This document shows positions 36,706 through 45,841 of a DNA stretch of 64,000 nucleotides, piece after piece; position 1 is the first letter of the stretch, and every line of letters begins with the position of its first letter. Below the pieces are notes generated by a model. The model was not told the DNA's origin. It made no database searches and was given only the letters and a program-made list of their open reading frames with translations. A program made the position numbers and the translations under genes. This DNA is from Undibacterium sp. YM2 (GTDB lineage Bacteria; Pseudomonadota; Gammaproteobacteria; Burkholderiales; Burkholderiaceae_D), in the NCBI RefSeq assembly GCF_009937975.1, contig NZ_AP018441.1, positions 682,001 through 746,000 on the forward strand. The letters run 5' to 3'.

Positions 36706-37527
36706 TCAGGGCTTGCCAGTTGGATCCAGCCGTATCACTGCCATCGGTGGTGGCTCATTCGGTAGCCACTTCTGATGGATGCGGGCGAAGTGGCCTTCTT
36801 TCTTCAGCCAGCGCAAGGCATCTTCCCAGACCTTGATTGTGGCGGGTGGAGTGGAGGTGGAGAACGCCAGGTACAGTTCCAGGCTGTCTAGGACTTTGAC
36901 TTTTTCCACATCATCTGCAGTGTGGCCAATTTCCTTGAGCACGGACGAAACTACCAGGCTGCCTTCCACCCATAAATCAAAGCGTTTGGCCAGCAGCATA
37001 TTCGCAATGATTTGCGGTGTCGGTGCCTGCTCTATATTTTGAAAACCCTTCTTGCGGGCGGTATCTGCAAAGATGCTGGAACGGTAGGCACCGACCTTGA
37101 GTTTTTGTATCTCGTCACCCATGCTGTGCAGACGTGCGGCATTGCCCTTGCGCGTATACAGTGAGGTGGTCGAGACCGCAATCGGGCCTAGCAAGACCAT
37201 GAGTTTTTCGCGTTCTTCAGAACGCCCAACCGTAAACAACAGGGTGTTCGGTTCTTCCAGCAAGGCCTTGTAACCGCGTGCCCAGGGTACGACTTGTATG
37301 GGCTGGCTATTGCCTATGTGTGCCTGCATGGCTTGCACGACCTCAACAGCCATGCCCTCTGCCTTGTTACCACTGCCAAAGCTGATGGGGGGCCAGTCTT
37401 CGGTGAAAATCTGCAGGTCTTGCGCCATTGCAGGCATCACAAAACCGGGCAATGCCAGTATGCCAAGCAGAAGGATGTTAAGCAGGTGCGAATAAGCCTT
37501 GCAGGTGGAGAGATTTTCCCGGCGCAT
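36706..37527 (-). CDS. Periplasmic solute-binding protein, SBP family 3 type
   Basis: Encodes 273 residues. A signal peptide (hydrophobic 16-34, ILLLGILALPGFVMPAMAQ) precedes a SBP_bac_3-like domain with IFTEDWPPISFGSG at its start, GMAVEVVQAMQ, and VGAYRSSIFADTARKKGF in the hinge region. Members bind amino acids or polar compounds. No ABC transporter genes flank it, so it may be an orphan sensor-type protein or use a transporter elsewhere. No cysteine at the cleavage site, so it is not a lipoprotein. Confidence 0.85.
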   Translation of the reverse strand: MRRENLSTCKAYSHLLNILLLGILALPGFVMPAMAQDLQIFTEDWPPISFGSGNKAEGMAVEVVQAMQAHIGNSQPIQVVPWARGYKALLEEPNTLLFTVGRSEEREKLMVLLGPIAVSTTSLYTRKGNAARLHSMGDEIQKLKVGAYRSSIFADTARKKGFQNIEQAPTPQIIANMLLAKRFDLWVEGSLVVSSVLKEIGHTADDVEKVKVLDSLELYLAFSTSTPPATIKVWEDALRWLKKEGHFARIHQKWLPNEPPPMAVIRLDPTGKP

Positions 37528-37721
37528 CTTGAACCATTATCTTGTTGTGCAAAATGTAAGTAGCATTTGCGGACTGCGATGATAGTGTCTTGCGTGTGTA
37601 TTGCATTACCGGAATTTACAACAATTGCTGCCCTGAAGATAGCTGTACACAAAAACTGTGTCGCTTATGACGCATGCTGACACAGTTTTCTACAAATGAA
37701 ATTTGAGTTTCTGGCAGCTTG

Positions 37722-39113
37722 TCAGTTTTTTTCAGCAGCTGGCTTTTCTGTCATCCTCAATTCCAGTGCCTTTTTAAATTCTGTGAAAGTACCGCTACGG
37801 CCATGTACGCCAACCAGTTGCTGGACTTGCAACTGATGTTGTGTGATCAGGCTCTCCAGCTCCAGGCCTACATCAAACACCGGTGGGATGGGGCCGATTT
37901 CAGGCAGGTAAAACAGGTCACCCTGAAACAGGGTCTGGGTGCTTTTGTCATAAGCTACCAGCATGTCAGATGCATGGCTGCTGGCGATGGGATGAATGTG
38001 TATGCTACGGCCACCGAGGTCAATATCAAGCACACTGGTGACTTCCTGCACCTTGCTGGCGACTGTCTGGCCCAGTTGCCTTTCTATGGCCAGGCGGCCA
38101 TCCTTGCCTGCAAGGATATGCAGGCCATCCTGTATATAGGATGGCGCACCGGCTATGTGGTCGCGGTGGCTGTGTGACAGCACTAGGTAGTCCAGCTTGC
38201 GGCCAGGGGCTGTCTGTTCTATCAATGCTTTGACTTTGGCTGCTTCTGCTGCACTGACAGGCGCATCATAGATTGCCACGCTATGCGAACCGACCGAGAA
38301 AGCCGTGTGATAGCCAGACTCACTACCATCAACCCGGTAAGTGCCAGGTGCTATCATGGTGGCACGCAGCGCACCCTTGTCCTGTTTTTCTACATAACCA
38401 GCAGGCAAGTCAAAGGTATGGGCATCGACGTGTTCGGCCACTTCGGTGCTGATCTTCCATTGCAGGACTAATTTTCCTGCATTCTTGACGGTGATCTGCG
38501 CGGGCTGCGCGTAGTCTTTTACCCTGCTGTAGTTGGCATACTCATAAGTCAAGGCCGCGCTCTTTGCACTCAGCACCTGACCACTGCTGCGCTCAAGCAT
38601 CATGCTGGCAGGGCGGCCTGCAGCATCCTGGAAATTCAGTTGCTGATATTTTTCGTTACCCATATCAGTAGATTCCGCAGGCATCATCGCGCTGGCCTGT
38701 TGCAGCAACAATGCCGGGCTCAGAAATAGCAGGTCGGCATATTCCTTGCGGGCCTCGGTAGCATCTTCCCGTGCTATCTCTATGCCTTGTCGCCATTTCA
38801 GCAAATCGATGGCCGCGGCACCGTCCTTGTTGCCAGTCGTCAGAAATTGAAAGCGTATATTGCCTGGCCACACAGATTCACTGACAGAGCGAAACTGTCC
38901 GTCTTTTTGTAATATCACTTGTTGTCTGAGTTTGATTTCCTGTTGTGCATGTTGTGGTGTGGCAGCCTGATGCGATGCATAGCGCGTTCCCTGCATGTCC
39001 AGGGTGACTGCAAAAGCAGGAGACATGTCCTTCGCCATGACGTGGCTGCCAGAAAATAAAATACAGATACCGGCAGCAGTCAGTATTTGCCGCAAGTGGT
39101 GCGATGTATGCAT
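37722..39113 (-). CDS. Secreted MBL-fold metallo-hydrolase
   Basis: Encodes 463 residues. A signal peptide (about 1-28, MHTSHHLRQILTAAGICILF.. to VMAKDM) is followed by an N-terminal domain of about 230 residues I cannot name, then a metallo-beta-lactamase-fold domain. Its zinc motif LSHSHRDHIAG supplies His314, His316, Asp318 and His319; IASSHASDMLVAY and FQGDLFYLP supply later ligands. The substrate is unknown; similarity to lactamases is only at fold level. The C-terminus is LVGVHGRSGTFTEFKKAL. Divergent from a possible small gene at 39278. Confidence 0.85.
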   Translation of the reverse strand: MHTSHHLRQILTAAGICILFSGSHVMAKDMSPAFAVTLDMQGTRYASHQAATPQHAQQEIKLRQQVILQKDGQFRSVSESVWPGNIRFQFLTTGNKDGAAAIDLLKWRQGIEIAREDATEARKEYADLLFLSPALLLQQASAMMPAESTDMGNEKYQQLNFQDAAGRPASMMLERSSGQVLSAKSAALTYEYANYSRVKDYAQPAQITVKNAGKLVLQWKISTEVAEHVDAHTFDLPAGYVEKQDKGALRATMIAPGTYRVDGSESGYHTAFSVGSHSVAIYDAPVSAAEAAKVKALIEQTAPGRKLDYLVLSHSHRDHIAGAPSYIQDGLHILAGKDGRLAIERQLGQTVASKVQEVTSVLDIDLGGRSIHIHPIASSHASDMLVAYDKSTQTLFQGDLFYLPEIGPIPPVFDVGLELESLITQHQLQVQQLVGVHGRSGTFTEFKKALELRMTEKPAAEKN

Positions 39114-39277
39114 AGTGGTCTCTCTTTATTCGATGATAGAAGTGAAGCTGTCAGCTTTGATATGGCACACAGCTTTGGGCAAGAGACGGCAGGGCTGGTT
39201 CAAAAAATTCAAACCTCGGCAGCATGCTTTCGTCACATCACAGTAAAGCGTGAGACGGTAAGGAAGGAAATACAGGA

Positions 39278-39352
39278 ATGAGAATGAAAAGGGGAAGGGC
39301 TGCGATCGCCACATCCGCCGCGAGACATGCGTGTCAGCTCAAGCAGCTTTAG
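39278..39352 (+). CDS. Possible 24-residue basic peptide gene
   Basis: ATG at 39278 is preceded by AAGGAAGGAAATACAGGA, a purine-rich ribosome-binding region, and opens a 24-codon frame ending TAG at 39352 with basic residues early (MRMKRGRAA) and no cysteine pair. A bidirectional terminator starts 16 bp later. That terminator implies some rightward transcript here. The frame is too short to be sure that it is translated; it could also be a leader or an untranslated RNA. Confidence 0.3.
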   Translation: MRMKRGRAAIATSAARHACQLKQL

Positions 39353-39363
39353 AAAACACGACA

Positions 39364-39410
39364 AAAAAAACCAGCCTGTAATCCCTGTGACAGGGCAGGC
39401 TGGTTTTTTT
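39364..39410. terminator. Bidirectional intrinsic terminator
   Basis: AAACCAGCCTG pairs with CAGGCTGGTTT, with an A run before and seven T residues after the stem, so both strands have a U tract. It lies 16 bp past the stop of the leftward FecR/DUF6600 gene and 12 bp past the possible rightward peptide gene. Confidence 0.85.
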
Positions 39411-39425
39411 GCGGGGCATCAGGTT

Positions 39426-41777
39426 CTAGCGTTCGCTCAAACCACGCATTTTCGCATTGCGTGCATCATCCTTTTCTTTTGCAGGTTCTGCCCTTGGTGC
39501 CGGAGCAGGCGCGGGTGCCGGGGCAGCCCGTGGCGCTGGAGCCGGGGCTGCTACTGGAGCGGGAGCCGGTGTATGCACTATCGCCGGTGCCGGAGCCTGT
39601 CTCTGTTCCATTCTTGGCTCCATCCTCTGTTCTATGCGTGGAGCCTGCTGTGGTGCTGGCTGTATCATGGGTTGAGGTGCCTGTCTTTCTACCGGTCTTT
39701 CCACAGGCCGCTCTACCGGTGCGACTGGCACTGGTCTTTCCCTGACTCGTTCAACTGGCCTTTCATTGCCGCGGTCTATACGCTCTGGCTGGCGTTCCAC
39801 ACGTATTTCCTGTTGCTGATTATTGTTGATGCCATTGCCATATCTGGATGACCTGTCATTGTTTTCGGCTGGCCTGGTCTGGTTCACGGGATTGGGTGTG
39901 CCCATGATGACATTATTGACCGGCGCATTCGCGGCAGGCGAGCGCACAGGCGGATTGCTGATAACATTAACCGGGGGCGCTACATTCGGAGCGACATTAT
40001 TACCTGGCTGCACATTGACTGTTGCCGCTGGTTGATTAGCTGATGGATTATTCAGTTGCGGACGCTGATAGACATTGTTGCCCTGGTTGACGTTGTTAGG
40101 CGCACCATTGCCATAGATGCGGGGCGCGTTACCCTGTGTTTCCGGGCTGCGGTTCATATTACCCACGCCCTGATTGGATGGGTTATTCGCAGGGGCAAGA
40201 CTATTACCGTTGGCAGGTGGCGTATTGACTGCATTTGAAATAATGCCCGACACCGTATTTGGCTGTGCATTCGGTGTTACGACTGCATTATTTTGTCCAC
40301 GTGGGTTGCCATTGATTTCTGCCGGGCGGTTTACTGGCCTGGCTTCATTCGGGTTCAGGTTGGTGATGGTGCCAGCATTGCGTGCGGGTGGCATGTCCAG
40401 ATTTCTTTGCCTGAATTGCTCACCGTTACGCAAGTTACCCTGACGTGCTTCGCCAAAACGGTTATTACTGACCGGCGTGATATTCGGTGCCTCGGTGACT
40501 ACTACCGGTGCCTGGCGGTTTTGTACTGCTGCAACAGGATTCCTGGAGACTGGCAATACATGCTCACCGCGTACAAAGGTATTGGTGGGTACGATGGTCA
40601 CGGCATTACGCACGCCCTGGTTCACAAAGCGGGCATTCGTGATCGTGCTGTTGACCACCATGTTTTGATTCAGGCGTTGTATGTATTGGTTACTATGAGC
40701 GTAACCTGGTTTATAGACTTCACCAGGCCCCAGCGGGAACCAGGCAACCGAAGGATGTGAACCCGGCTTGGAGCCATAATAATTATTGATGTAAGTGTTG
40801 CCGCCGACAAAAGCTACCAGCGCCGGTGCATATACCGGACGGATATGATGCTGGCGCGGTCCGGGCACCCAGGCCCAGCGTGTACCTACATAAGCCCAGC
40901 GGCCATAATGATAAGGCGCAAATCCCCATGGGGCACGATCTACCCAGGTCCAGCCCCAGGGCGCAACCCAGACCCAGCTACCATCGCGATAGGGGGCCCA
41001 AGTCACGCTGACCTGGCGCGGGTACCAGACTGCGCCATAGTCGCTGGTGGTTTCCCATGAACCATATTGATCAAGCTGTTCATAGCCTATGACTTCGCGC
41101 GAGACATAGCGCACGGTTTCCACGTTCTCTTCTGCACGGTCGCGGTCAGCAGCCCATAAATCAAAAGTATCGGGCGGCGGTACGTAGCCTATCATCGTGT
41201 GCTGCAGGTTGCTGCCAGAAAAACGCGATTGTTCACCTTGTCTGATGGTGACGGTATCACGCTCGCCACGGGCAACAGCGGTACCACGCCTGACCAGTAC
41301 AGTGGTGGTATTGTCGTCGTTAACATTGATACGGTATTCACCTGGCTCTTGCAGCGAGAACACCAGGTTGGGCGTGCGTATGTCAAAATTTTCGCGGTTG
41401 CTGAGTTCGCGCACACGTATCACCATGCTGCCCTGGTTCAGGTCGATTTGGGTGTTGTCGTCATCCAGCAGGCTGAAACTCATGCGTGTATTTTCTGTCA
41501 GGCGCAAGGCATTTGGCCCCACATGCATTTCTGCCCTGCCCGCATAGGGCACTTGCAGGCTGTCGCCGGTAGAGATGGGGCGGTTTTGTACCAGTGAGCT
41601 CCAGCTATTGCTGCCCGCATCGGCAAAACTGACATTACCGTAGGAGTAACTGACCCTGGCGACGCGCCCCGGCGGCTCATCCTGAGCCTGGGCCGAGCCT
41701 AAATAAAACAGGCCTGCCACTGCCAGGGCGGCAATTTTCAGTAAAGGCTTGTTATGCGTACGAGTATGTGCTGACAT
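39426..41777 (-). CDS. FecR-like/DUF6600 protein with long Asn-Pro and Arg-Pro-rich tail
   Basis: Encodes 783 residues. A signal peptide (about 1-32, ending LGSAQAQ) is followed by a FecR-like beta domain (about 40-165), a DUF6600 region with aromatic repeats (about 230-330: YGAVWYPRQVSVTWAPYRDG, WVAPWGWTWVDRAPWG, YHYGRWAYV), and then disordered sequence: Asn/Pro-rich (about 430-660) and Arg/Glu/Pro/Ala-rich (about 660-783, PAPAPAPRAEPAKEKDD). The whole is probably exported to the periplasm or cell surface. DUF6600 has no known function. A bidirectional terminator follows. Confidence 0.82.
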   Translation of the reverse strand: MSAHTRTHNKPLLKIAALAVAGLFYLGSAQAQDEPPGRVARVSYSYGNVSFADAGSNSWSSLVQNRPISTGDSLQVPYAGRAEMHVGPNALRLTENTRMSFSLLDDDNTQIDLNQGSMVIRVRELSNRENFDIRTPNLVFSLQEPGEYRINVNDDNTTTVLVRRGTAVARGERDTVTIRQGEQSRFSGSNLQHTMIGYVPPPDTFDLWAADRDRAEENVETVRYVSREVIGYEQLDQYGSWETTSDYGAVWYPRQVSVTWAPYRDGSWVWVAPWGWTWVDRAPWGFAPYHYGRWAYVGTRWAWVPGPRQHHIRPVYAPALVAFVGGNTYINNYYGSKPGSHPSVAWFPLGPGEVYKPGYAHSNQYIQRLNQNMVVNSTITNARFVNQGVRNAVTIVPTNTFVRGEHVLPVSRNPVAAVQNRQAPVVVTEAPNITPVSNNRFGEARQGNLRNGEQFRQRNLDMPPARNAGTITNLNPNEARPVNRPAEINGNPRGQNNAVVTPNAQPNTVSGIISNAVNTPPANGNSLAPANNPSNQGVGNMNRSPETQGNAPRIYGNGAPNNVNQGNNVYQRPQLNNPSANQPAATVNVQPGNNVAPNVAPPVNVISNPPVRSPAANAPVNNVIMGTPNPVNQTRPAENNDRSSRYGNGINNNQQQEIRVERQPERIDRGNERPVERVRERPVPVAPVERPVERPVERQAPQPMIQPAPQQAPRIEQRMEPRMEQRQAPAPAIVHTPAPAPVAAPAPAPRAAPAPAPAPAPRAEPAKEKDDARNAKMRGLSER

Positions 41778-41904
41778 GAATTTCTTCCTGCGCGGTAAGA
41801 TAGACTGAGCAAATCTGCTCCATGTATCCCTTAACGCACGAACAGTGGTTTTGGATGTCAGGCAATTTCACATTATTTGAAATTTTTGCTGTGCATTGCA
41901 CAAG

Positions 41905-42903
41905 TTAATACAGGGTTGACCCATGATTGAGGGGGATTGTGCTCAGCCATTGTTGTCCAAGTGCCAGTAATTCCTTGTTAAACTCTGTTTGCAAAGAGAA
42001 ATGCCCCCAGTCTATTTCTGCATAACTTTTGTTACCAGCCAGCCGCTGGTAGCAATTCAGTGTCAATTGCGGATTGACCATCTTGTCACGTTTCTGGTTG
42101 ATGACCAGCACAGGAACATCAGTATTGGCTTCCAGTGATATCACAAAGGGTGTCGCCAGCATGCTGGCGAAATAGCGCGCCGTCACTGTACGCAGAGTCA
42201 GCGGATCAGCCTGCCATTTGGCGTAAAAGCCTGTTGCCAGGTCGCGTTCATCGACCATGTTTTCAAAGCGTGCGAGCGGGCGGTAGGGCAGGCGCATGCG
42301 AGGTACGATTTTTGCCAGCAGGCCACCCATTGCCTTGCACATCCTGGCAAGACCGGGGAGTTTTGCCAGACCTGCAAAGCGGGTAAATGCGAGGCCAGTG
42401 ACCGGGTCGCCAAAGTCATACAGGTTCAGGCAAACCGCCGCGACCGGTGGCCTGCCCTGTTTTGCCAGCACGGCAGCGGCGGCGTAGGTCAGGCCACCAC
42501 CTATGCTGCCGCCACAAAGGTAGAGCGGGCCGCTAAACTCTGTTCTGGCCCAGTTTGCTACATCGACGATGTTTTGCACGGCTTCTGCCAAGGCAAAGTC
42601 TCCCATCGCGCCACCAGAGCGGCCCTGGCCTTTCTGGTCTGGTACGACGACGGTATAACCCTGCTCATAAAAAGCCAGGGCCAGGCCAATAAACAAACCG
42701 CCATAGCCACCGCCACCGTGATTCAGTATGAGTACAGGGGAGGCTTTGTCATCTTGCTGGTACAGGTCTATGTGCAACTCCACCCCCGTAGATTGCAGAT
42801 GGCGGGTTTGCACCACGGCCAGCACGCGTGCCAACAGAGCAGGGTCGTGATAGCAGTGCCAGTAAGTCTGGCTGGAGCGTGCCTGATTGATATTCATATT
42901 CAT
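41905..42903 (-). CDS. Alpha/beta hydrolase
   Basis: Encodes 332 residues of an alpha/beta-hydrolase fold. The oxyanion stretch ILNHGGGGYGGLF and the nucleophile elbow LCGGSIGGGLTYA (Ser) are present, followed by NQKRDKMVNPQLT for the acidic residue and IDWGHFSLQ for the catalytic His. No signal peptide. Substrate unknown (ester or lipid-like). It is divergent from a TetR gene that overlaps its promoter, so regulation by that TetR is very likely. Start ATG at 42903; a second ATG two codons in is also possible. Confidence 0.9.
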   Translation of the reverse strand: MNMNINQARSSQTYWHCYHDPALLARVLAVVQTRHLQSTGVELHIDLYQQDDKASPVLILNHGGGGYGGLFIGLALAFYEQGYTVVVPDQKGQGRSGGAMGDFALAEAVQNIVDVANWARTEFSGPLYLCGGSIGGGLTYAAAAVLAKQGRPPVAAVCLNLYDFGDPVTGLAFTRFAGLAKLPGLARMCKAMGGLLAKIVPRMRLPYRPLARFENMVDERDLATGFYAKWQADPLTLRTVTARYFASMLATPFVISLEANTDVPVLVINQKRDKMVNPQLTLNCYQRLAGNKSYAEIDWGHFSLQTEFNKELLALGQQWLSTIPLNHGSTLY

Positions 42904-42910
42904 GCTGCGA

Positions 42911-42936
42911 TAGTCCGGTCAATGTTTGTCGGACTA
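42911..42936. promoter_or_regulatory. Inverted repeat upstream of the hydrolase
   Basis: TAGTCCG (42911-42917) and CGGACTA (42930-42936) are perfect complements with 12 bp between, in the leader of the leftward hydrolase transcript. It could be a second regulator site or an mRNA hairpin. Confidence 0.4.
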
Positions 42937-42964
42937 TAATATGAATAATCGTTCATATTGTCTA
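42936..42964. promoter_or_regulatory. Divergent promoters with TetR operator
   Basis: AATATGAA (42938-42945) and TTCATATT (42952-42959) form a perfect 8-bp inverted repeat with 6 bp between. On the minus strand TAGACA (42959-42964) and TATTAT (42936-42941) are 17 bp apart and the palindrome fills that spacer. On the plus strand TATAAT occupies 42935-42940. One bound TetR dimer would block both genes. Confidence 0.7.
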
Positions 42965-42990
42965 TTCGCATTCAGGAGCTGCTTATTGCC

Positions 42991-43626
42991 ATGAGTAAAT
43001 CACGTGGTCAGCCTCTCACCCAGCCTTTAAAACAGCCTTCCCAGCAGCGTTCCAGGGTCACGGTGCACGCCATACTGGAAGCAGCTATTCATATTTTTGA
43101 TGAATTTGGCTATGCCGCAGGCACGACTTCACGTATCGCCAGCCGCGCCGGCGTGTCGATAGGTTCACTCTACCAATACTTCCCGAACAAGGATTCGATA
43201 TTGACTGCATTGGCAGAGCAGCATCTGGCCGAGGGATTGGCTCTCAGCATGCGCCTGCTGGAAACCTTGCGCACCACGACGCAGTCACTTGAGCCAGTGT
43301 TGCATGACATCGTCGGCCACATGATTGCCCTGCATGAGCACAATCCAGGTTTGCACAGATTGCTGTATGAAGAAGGCTTGCTACCCGCGCAATTGCGGCA
43401 GACCGCGAAGCAGGCAGAACAGTTTTTGATAGCAGAAGTGGCACGCTGCCTGAGTTTGCGTCCTGACGTTGCAGCAGTTGCTGACCGCCAGATGCAGGCT
43501 TATTTTGTCGTGCACGCGATAGAACATTTCACGCACAGGCTGGTGATAGACCAGGCACCGGTGGAGTTTCAGTTACGGGGAAAGAGTGAATTGGTCGGTA
43601 TGTTGCAAAGGTATTTGCAGGCATAG
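42991..43626 (+). CDS. TetR/AcrR-family transcriptional regulator
   Basis: Encodes 211 residues from ATG 42991; the open frame also has a TTG at 42958, inside the operator, which is less likely. The helix-turn-helix is clear (FDEFGYAAGTTSRIASRAGVS then IGSLYQYFPNKDSIL, about 25-70). The C-terminal domain is helical with conserved Glu and His residues. The gene faces away from the hydrolase, and the palindrome between them should be its site. Effector unknown. Confidence 0.88.
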   Translation: MSKSRGQPLTQPLKQPSQQRSRVTVHAILEAAIHIFDEFGYAAGTTSRIASRAGVSIGSLYQYFPNKDSILTALAEQHLAEGLALSMRLLETLRTTTQSLEPVLHDIVGHMIALHEHNPGLHRLLYEEGLLPAQLRQTAKQAEQFLIAEVARCLSLRPDVAAVADRQMQAYFVVHAIEHFTHRLVIDQAPVEFQLRGKSELVGMLQRYLQA

Positions 43627-43657
43627 ACCTTGAAGAGGCGTAGGTTGGGGGCGCTTC

Positions 43658-43758
43658 GTAGGTTGGGCTACGGGGTATCAGCCCAACACTCGGCGCTTAA
43701 ATAAGGTATGCGTTTGCAAAGGCCCAGTGTTGGGCTGGTAAACCGCAGCCCAACCTAC
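43658..43758. repeat. Type A inverted-repeat element, full copy in the opposite orientation
   Basis: A 101-bp element from GTAGGTTGGG to CCCAACCTAC whose sequence equals the reverse complement of the copy at 24706-24806 with scattered changes in the loop. It lies between the TetR gene and the OPT transporter gene. A short partial copy precedes it at about 43641-43648. Confidence 0.85.
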
Positions 43759-43768
43759 AAATGTACAA

Positions 43769-45757
43769 CTACATCATCACATTAATAATGGCATTACCTA
43801 TCCCCAGGATAGCCGCACCCGAGATCAACCCTGCACTGATAGCCTCACAACCCTCTACCCAGAAAGTATGGCCTTTCGTGCCTTTTTCAGGGTTTCTCCT
43901 GCCCATGTACCAGAATATCAAGGCACCCAGCCACATCGCGAAGCAGGATTCTGGTGGCAAGACCACACCCAGGCCTATGGAGACAGCAGACAGCGGCAGG
44001 CGGCCACGCGTGATGACATTGGTCACTTCAATAAACACAGCGCACAAGCCCGCAACCGCCATGGCGATGATGGCAGAAGTCGGCAAGCCACTGACGCCCT
44101 TGGCAATGATCTCGGCCACGCCCTTCCACTGCAGGGCAGACGGGAAGGCGAATTGCTCGCTGACTATAGTTGCCGTACTGCGCAAGCCATTGGCATCCGG
44201 TGGCAGAAACAACAGGAAGAACAGCGGCACGCAAGCCAGTGCACCAGAGACAATGCCAATGATATGGCCTATCACCTGGTGACGCGGTTTGCCACCCAGC
44301 ATGTAACCAGGTTTGATATCCGACAGCAGTGAAGACGCATTGAAGGCGATGTCAGCAGTCATACCGGCTGGCAGCAGGTTATTGGCCGGATTGCTGCGGT
44401 CTATCGCGCCCATGCTGAATTGCGTGATCTTGGCCAGCGCGCCGATAGGTGCCCAGGAAGTCAGCGCCATTGCATTGATACAGATAATGGTCAATACAAA
44501 GATCAGCGGGAAGGCAATCAGCGCCATGATGTAAGGCACGCCAAACAGGGTATTCACCAGCCAGGCAGCAAGTGCACACAGGATAGGTACACCCACATAA
44601 GAAATCCACAGCGGTACTTCTATATCCTTCAAAGGATCGGGTCCGGACTCTTTTTCTTTCTTGCCGCCGCCAGTCATGGATTTGAAAGCCGCCTTGAACA
44701 GCTCAGGTTTGGCCAGCAAACCAACCATGGAGCCCACCACCATCATCGTCACTGCCCACCACAGGCCCCACTGGTTGACAATCTCGGTACGGGAAATTGC
44801 CACCACCGTGCCATTGGGCAAAGTGCGGGCAGCGATGTCGCCGTTTTGTATCATCCACGGTGCGAGTATCACAAAGTTGATGAAAGCACCCAGCATGACG
44901 CTGCTGGCAACCCGTATGCCCATCAAACCACCGACGCCGAACATGGCAACGTCCAGGTTCAGGCGCAGGCCCAGTTGGCGTATGTCCGTGCCCATGATCT
45001 TGGGTATCCACCACTGGAACTTCATGGCTGCCGTGTAGTAATAAGTATCCAGGCGCTCAGGCAGGTTCCATGCTTCTGTCATGCCTGCCCATTTGTCCAT
45101 GCGCAAAATCTTGAACTGTATCAGCCGCATCCAGCCATCGCTGACGATGATCTGGTACAAACCGGCAAACAGACTGGTATAACCGAGCAGCTTGGCCTTG
45201 TAGATACCACCACCTGCACCGTCAGTGTAGAGCGAGTCAAGTACCACGCCACAGGCGCGGCCTTCCGGGAAGGGGAGTTGGTCTTCATTGACAAAGCGCC
45301 GCTTCAGCGGGAAGGCGACCAGCACACCGATCAGCGCGACCACCACGACCCAGATCAGCATCTGCCACCAGGGGATGATCTTGCCGGTGATCAGCATATA
45401 CGCCGCAAGGCTGGAAATCATGGGGTTGACCATGTAGCCAGCAGCAGTGGCGACCGATTGCGTGAGGTTGTTTTCCAGTATGCTGTAGTCGGCAGTGATG
45501 CCCATGCTATGCAAGATCTTGAAAATCGCAAACGACAAAATCACCGAAGTCAGGCCAACACCTATGCCTATACCTGTCTTGGCACCGATATACAATGCCG
45601 TGGCAGCCAGTATGCCGCCGAGCAGGAAACCTGTCAGGGCAGAGCGCAGGGTAAGCTGTGCCATGTCCTTGCGATATACATTGTCAAACCACCACTGATC
45701 CTTCTGTCGTCGTGTCCAGGTGCGTATCTGTTCATCATCCAGCTGCTGCAGAGCCAT
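43769..45757 (-). CDS. OPT-family oligopeptide/metal-chelate transporter
   Basis: Encodes 662 residues from ATG 45757, which has a perfect GGAGG upstream; the longer open frame to 45811 runs into the MITE-like element. The protein has about 14 to 16 hydrophobic segments throughout, typical of the OPT family, which imports oligopeptides or metal-chelator complexes driven by protons. Family stretches include GYMVNPMISSLAAYM, LPFPEGRACGVVLDSLYTDGAG and the C-terminal GVVLPPESCFAMWLGALIFW. The substrate cannot be decided from the sequence. It stands alone on the leftward strand. Confidence 0.92.
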   Translation of the reverse strand: MALQQLDDEQIRTWTRRQKDQWWFDNVYRKDMAQLTLRSALTGFLLGGILAATALYIGAKTGIGIGVGLTSVILSFAIFKILHSMGITADYSILENNLTQSVATAAGYMVNPMISSLAAYMLITGKIIPWWQMLIWVVVVALIGVLVAFPLKRRFVNEDQLPFPEGRACGVVLDSLYTDGAGGGIYKAKLLGYTSLFAGLYQIIVSDGWMRLIQFKILRMDKWAGMTEAWNLPERLDTYYYTAAMKFQWWIPKIMGTDIRQLGLRLNLDVAMFGVGGLMGIRVASSVMLGAFINFVILAPWMIQNGDIAARTLPNGTVVAISRTEIVNQWGLWWAVTMMVVGSMVGLLAKPELFKAAFKSMTGGGKKEKESGPDPLKDIEVPLWISYVGVPILCALAAWLVNTLFGVPYIMALIAFPLIFVLTIICINAMALTSWAPIGALAKITQFSMGAIDRSNPANNLLPAGMTADIAFNASSLLSDIKPGYMLGGKPRHQVIGHIIGIVSGALACVPLFFLLFLPPDANGLRSTATIVSEQFAFPSALQWKGVAEIIAKGVSGLPTSAIIAMAVAGLCAVFIEVTNVITRGRLPLSAVSIGLGVVLPPESCFAMWLGALIFWYMGRRNPEKGTKGHTFWVEGCEAISAGLISGAAILGIGNAIINVMM

Positions 45758-45777
45758 GTATCCTCCATTTTTATTAA

Positions 45778-45841
45778 GGACTTGCGCAAAACCACCCCGA
45801 CTGCACAGCAAAGACTGGCAGCAACAATTTTGCGTAAGCCC
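45778..45841. mobile_element. MITE-like palindromic element, copy 2
   Basis: A 64-bp element with GGACTTGCGCAAAACC at the left and the complement of GGGCTTACGCAAAATTG at the right. The ends match those of the 100-bp element at 21638-21737. It lies 21 bp upstream of the OPT gene start, so it may affect that gene's promoter or leader. Confidence 0.55.

Noticed and set aside
37722..39113. Beta-lactamase function for the MBL-fold protein
   Set aside because: Only the general zinc-hydrolase motif is seen and there is a large unrelated N-terminal domain, so antibiotic hydrolysis is not supported.
39461..39745. Antisense frames across the DUF6600 tail
   Set aside because: They reflect the low-complexity Pro/Ala codons of the real gene read backwards. 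No start signals or domain.
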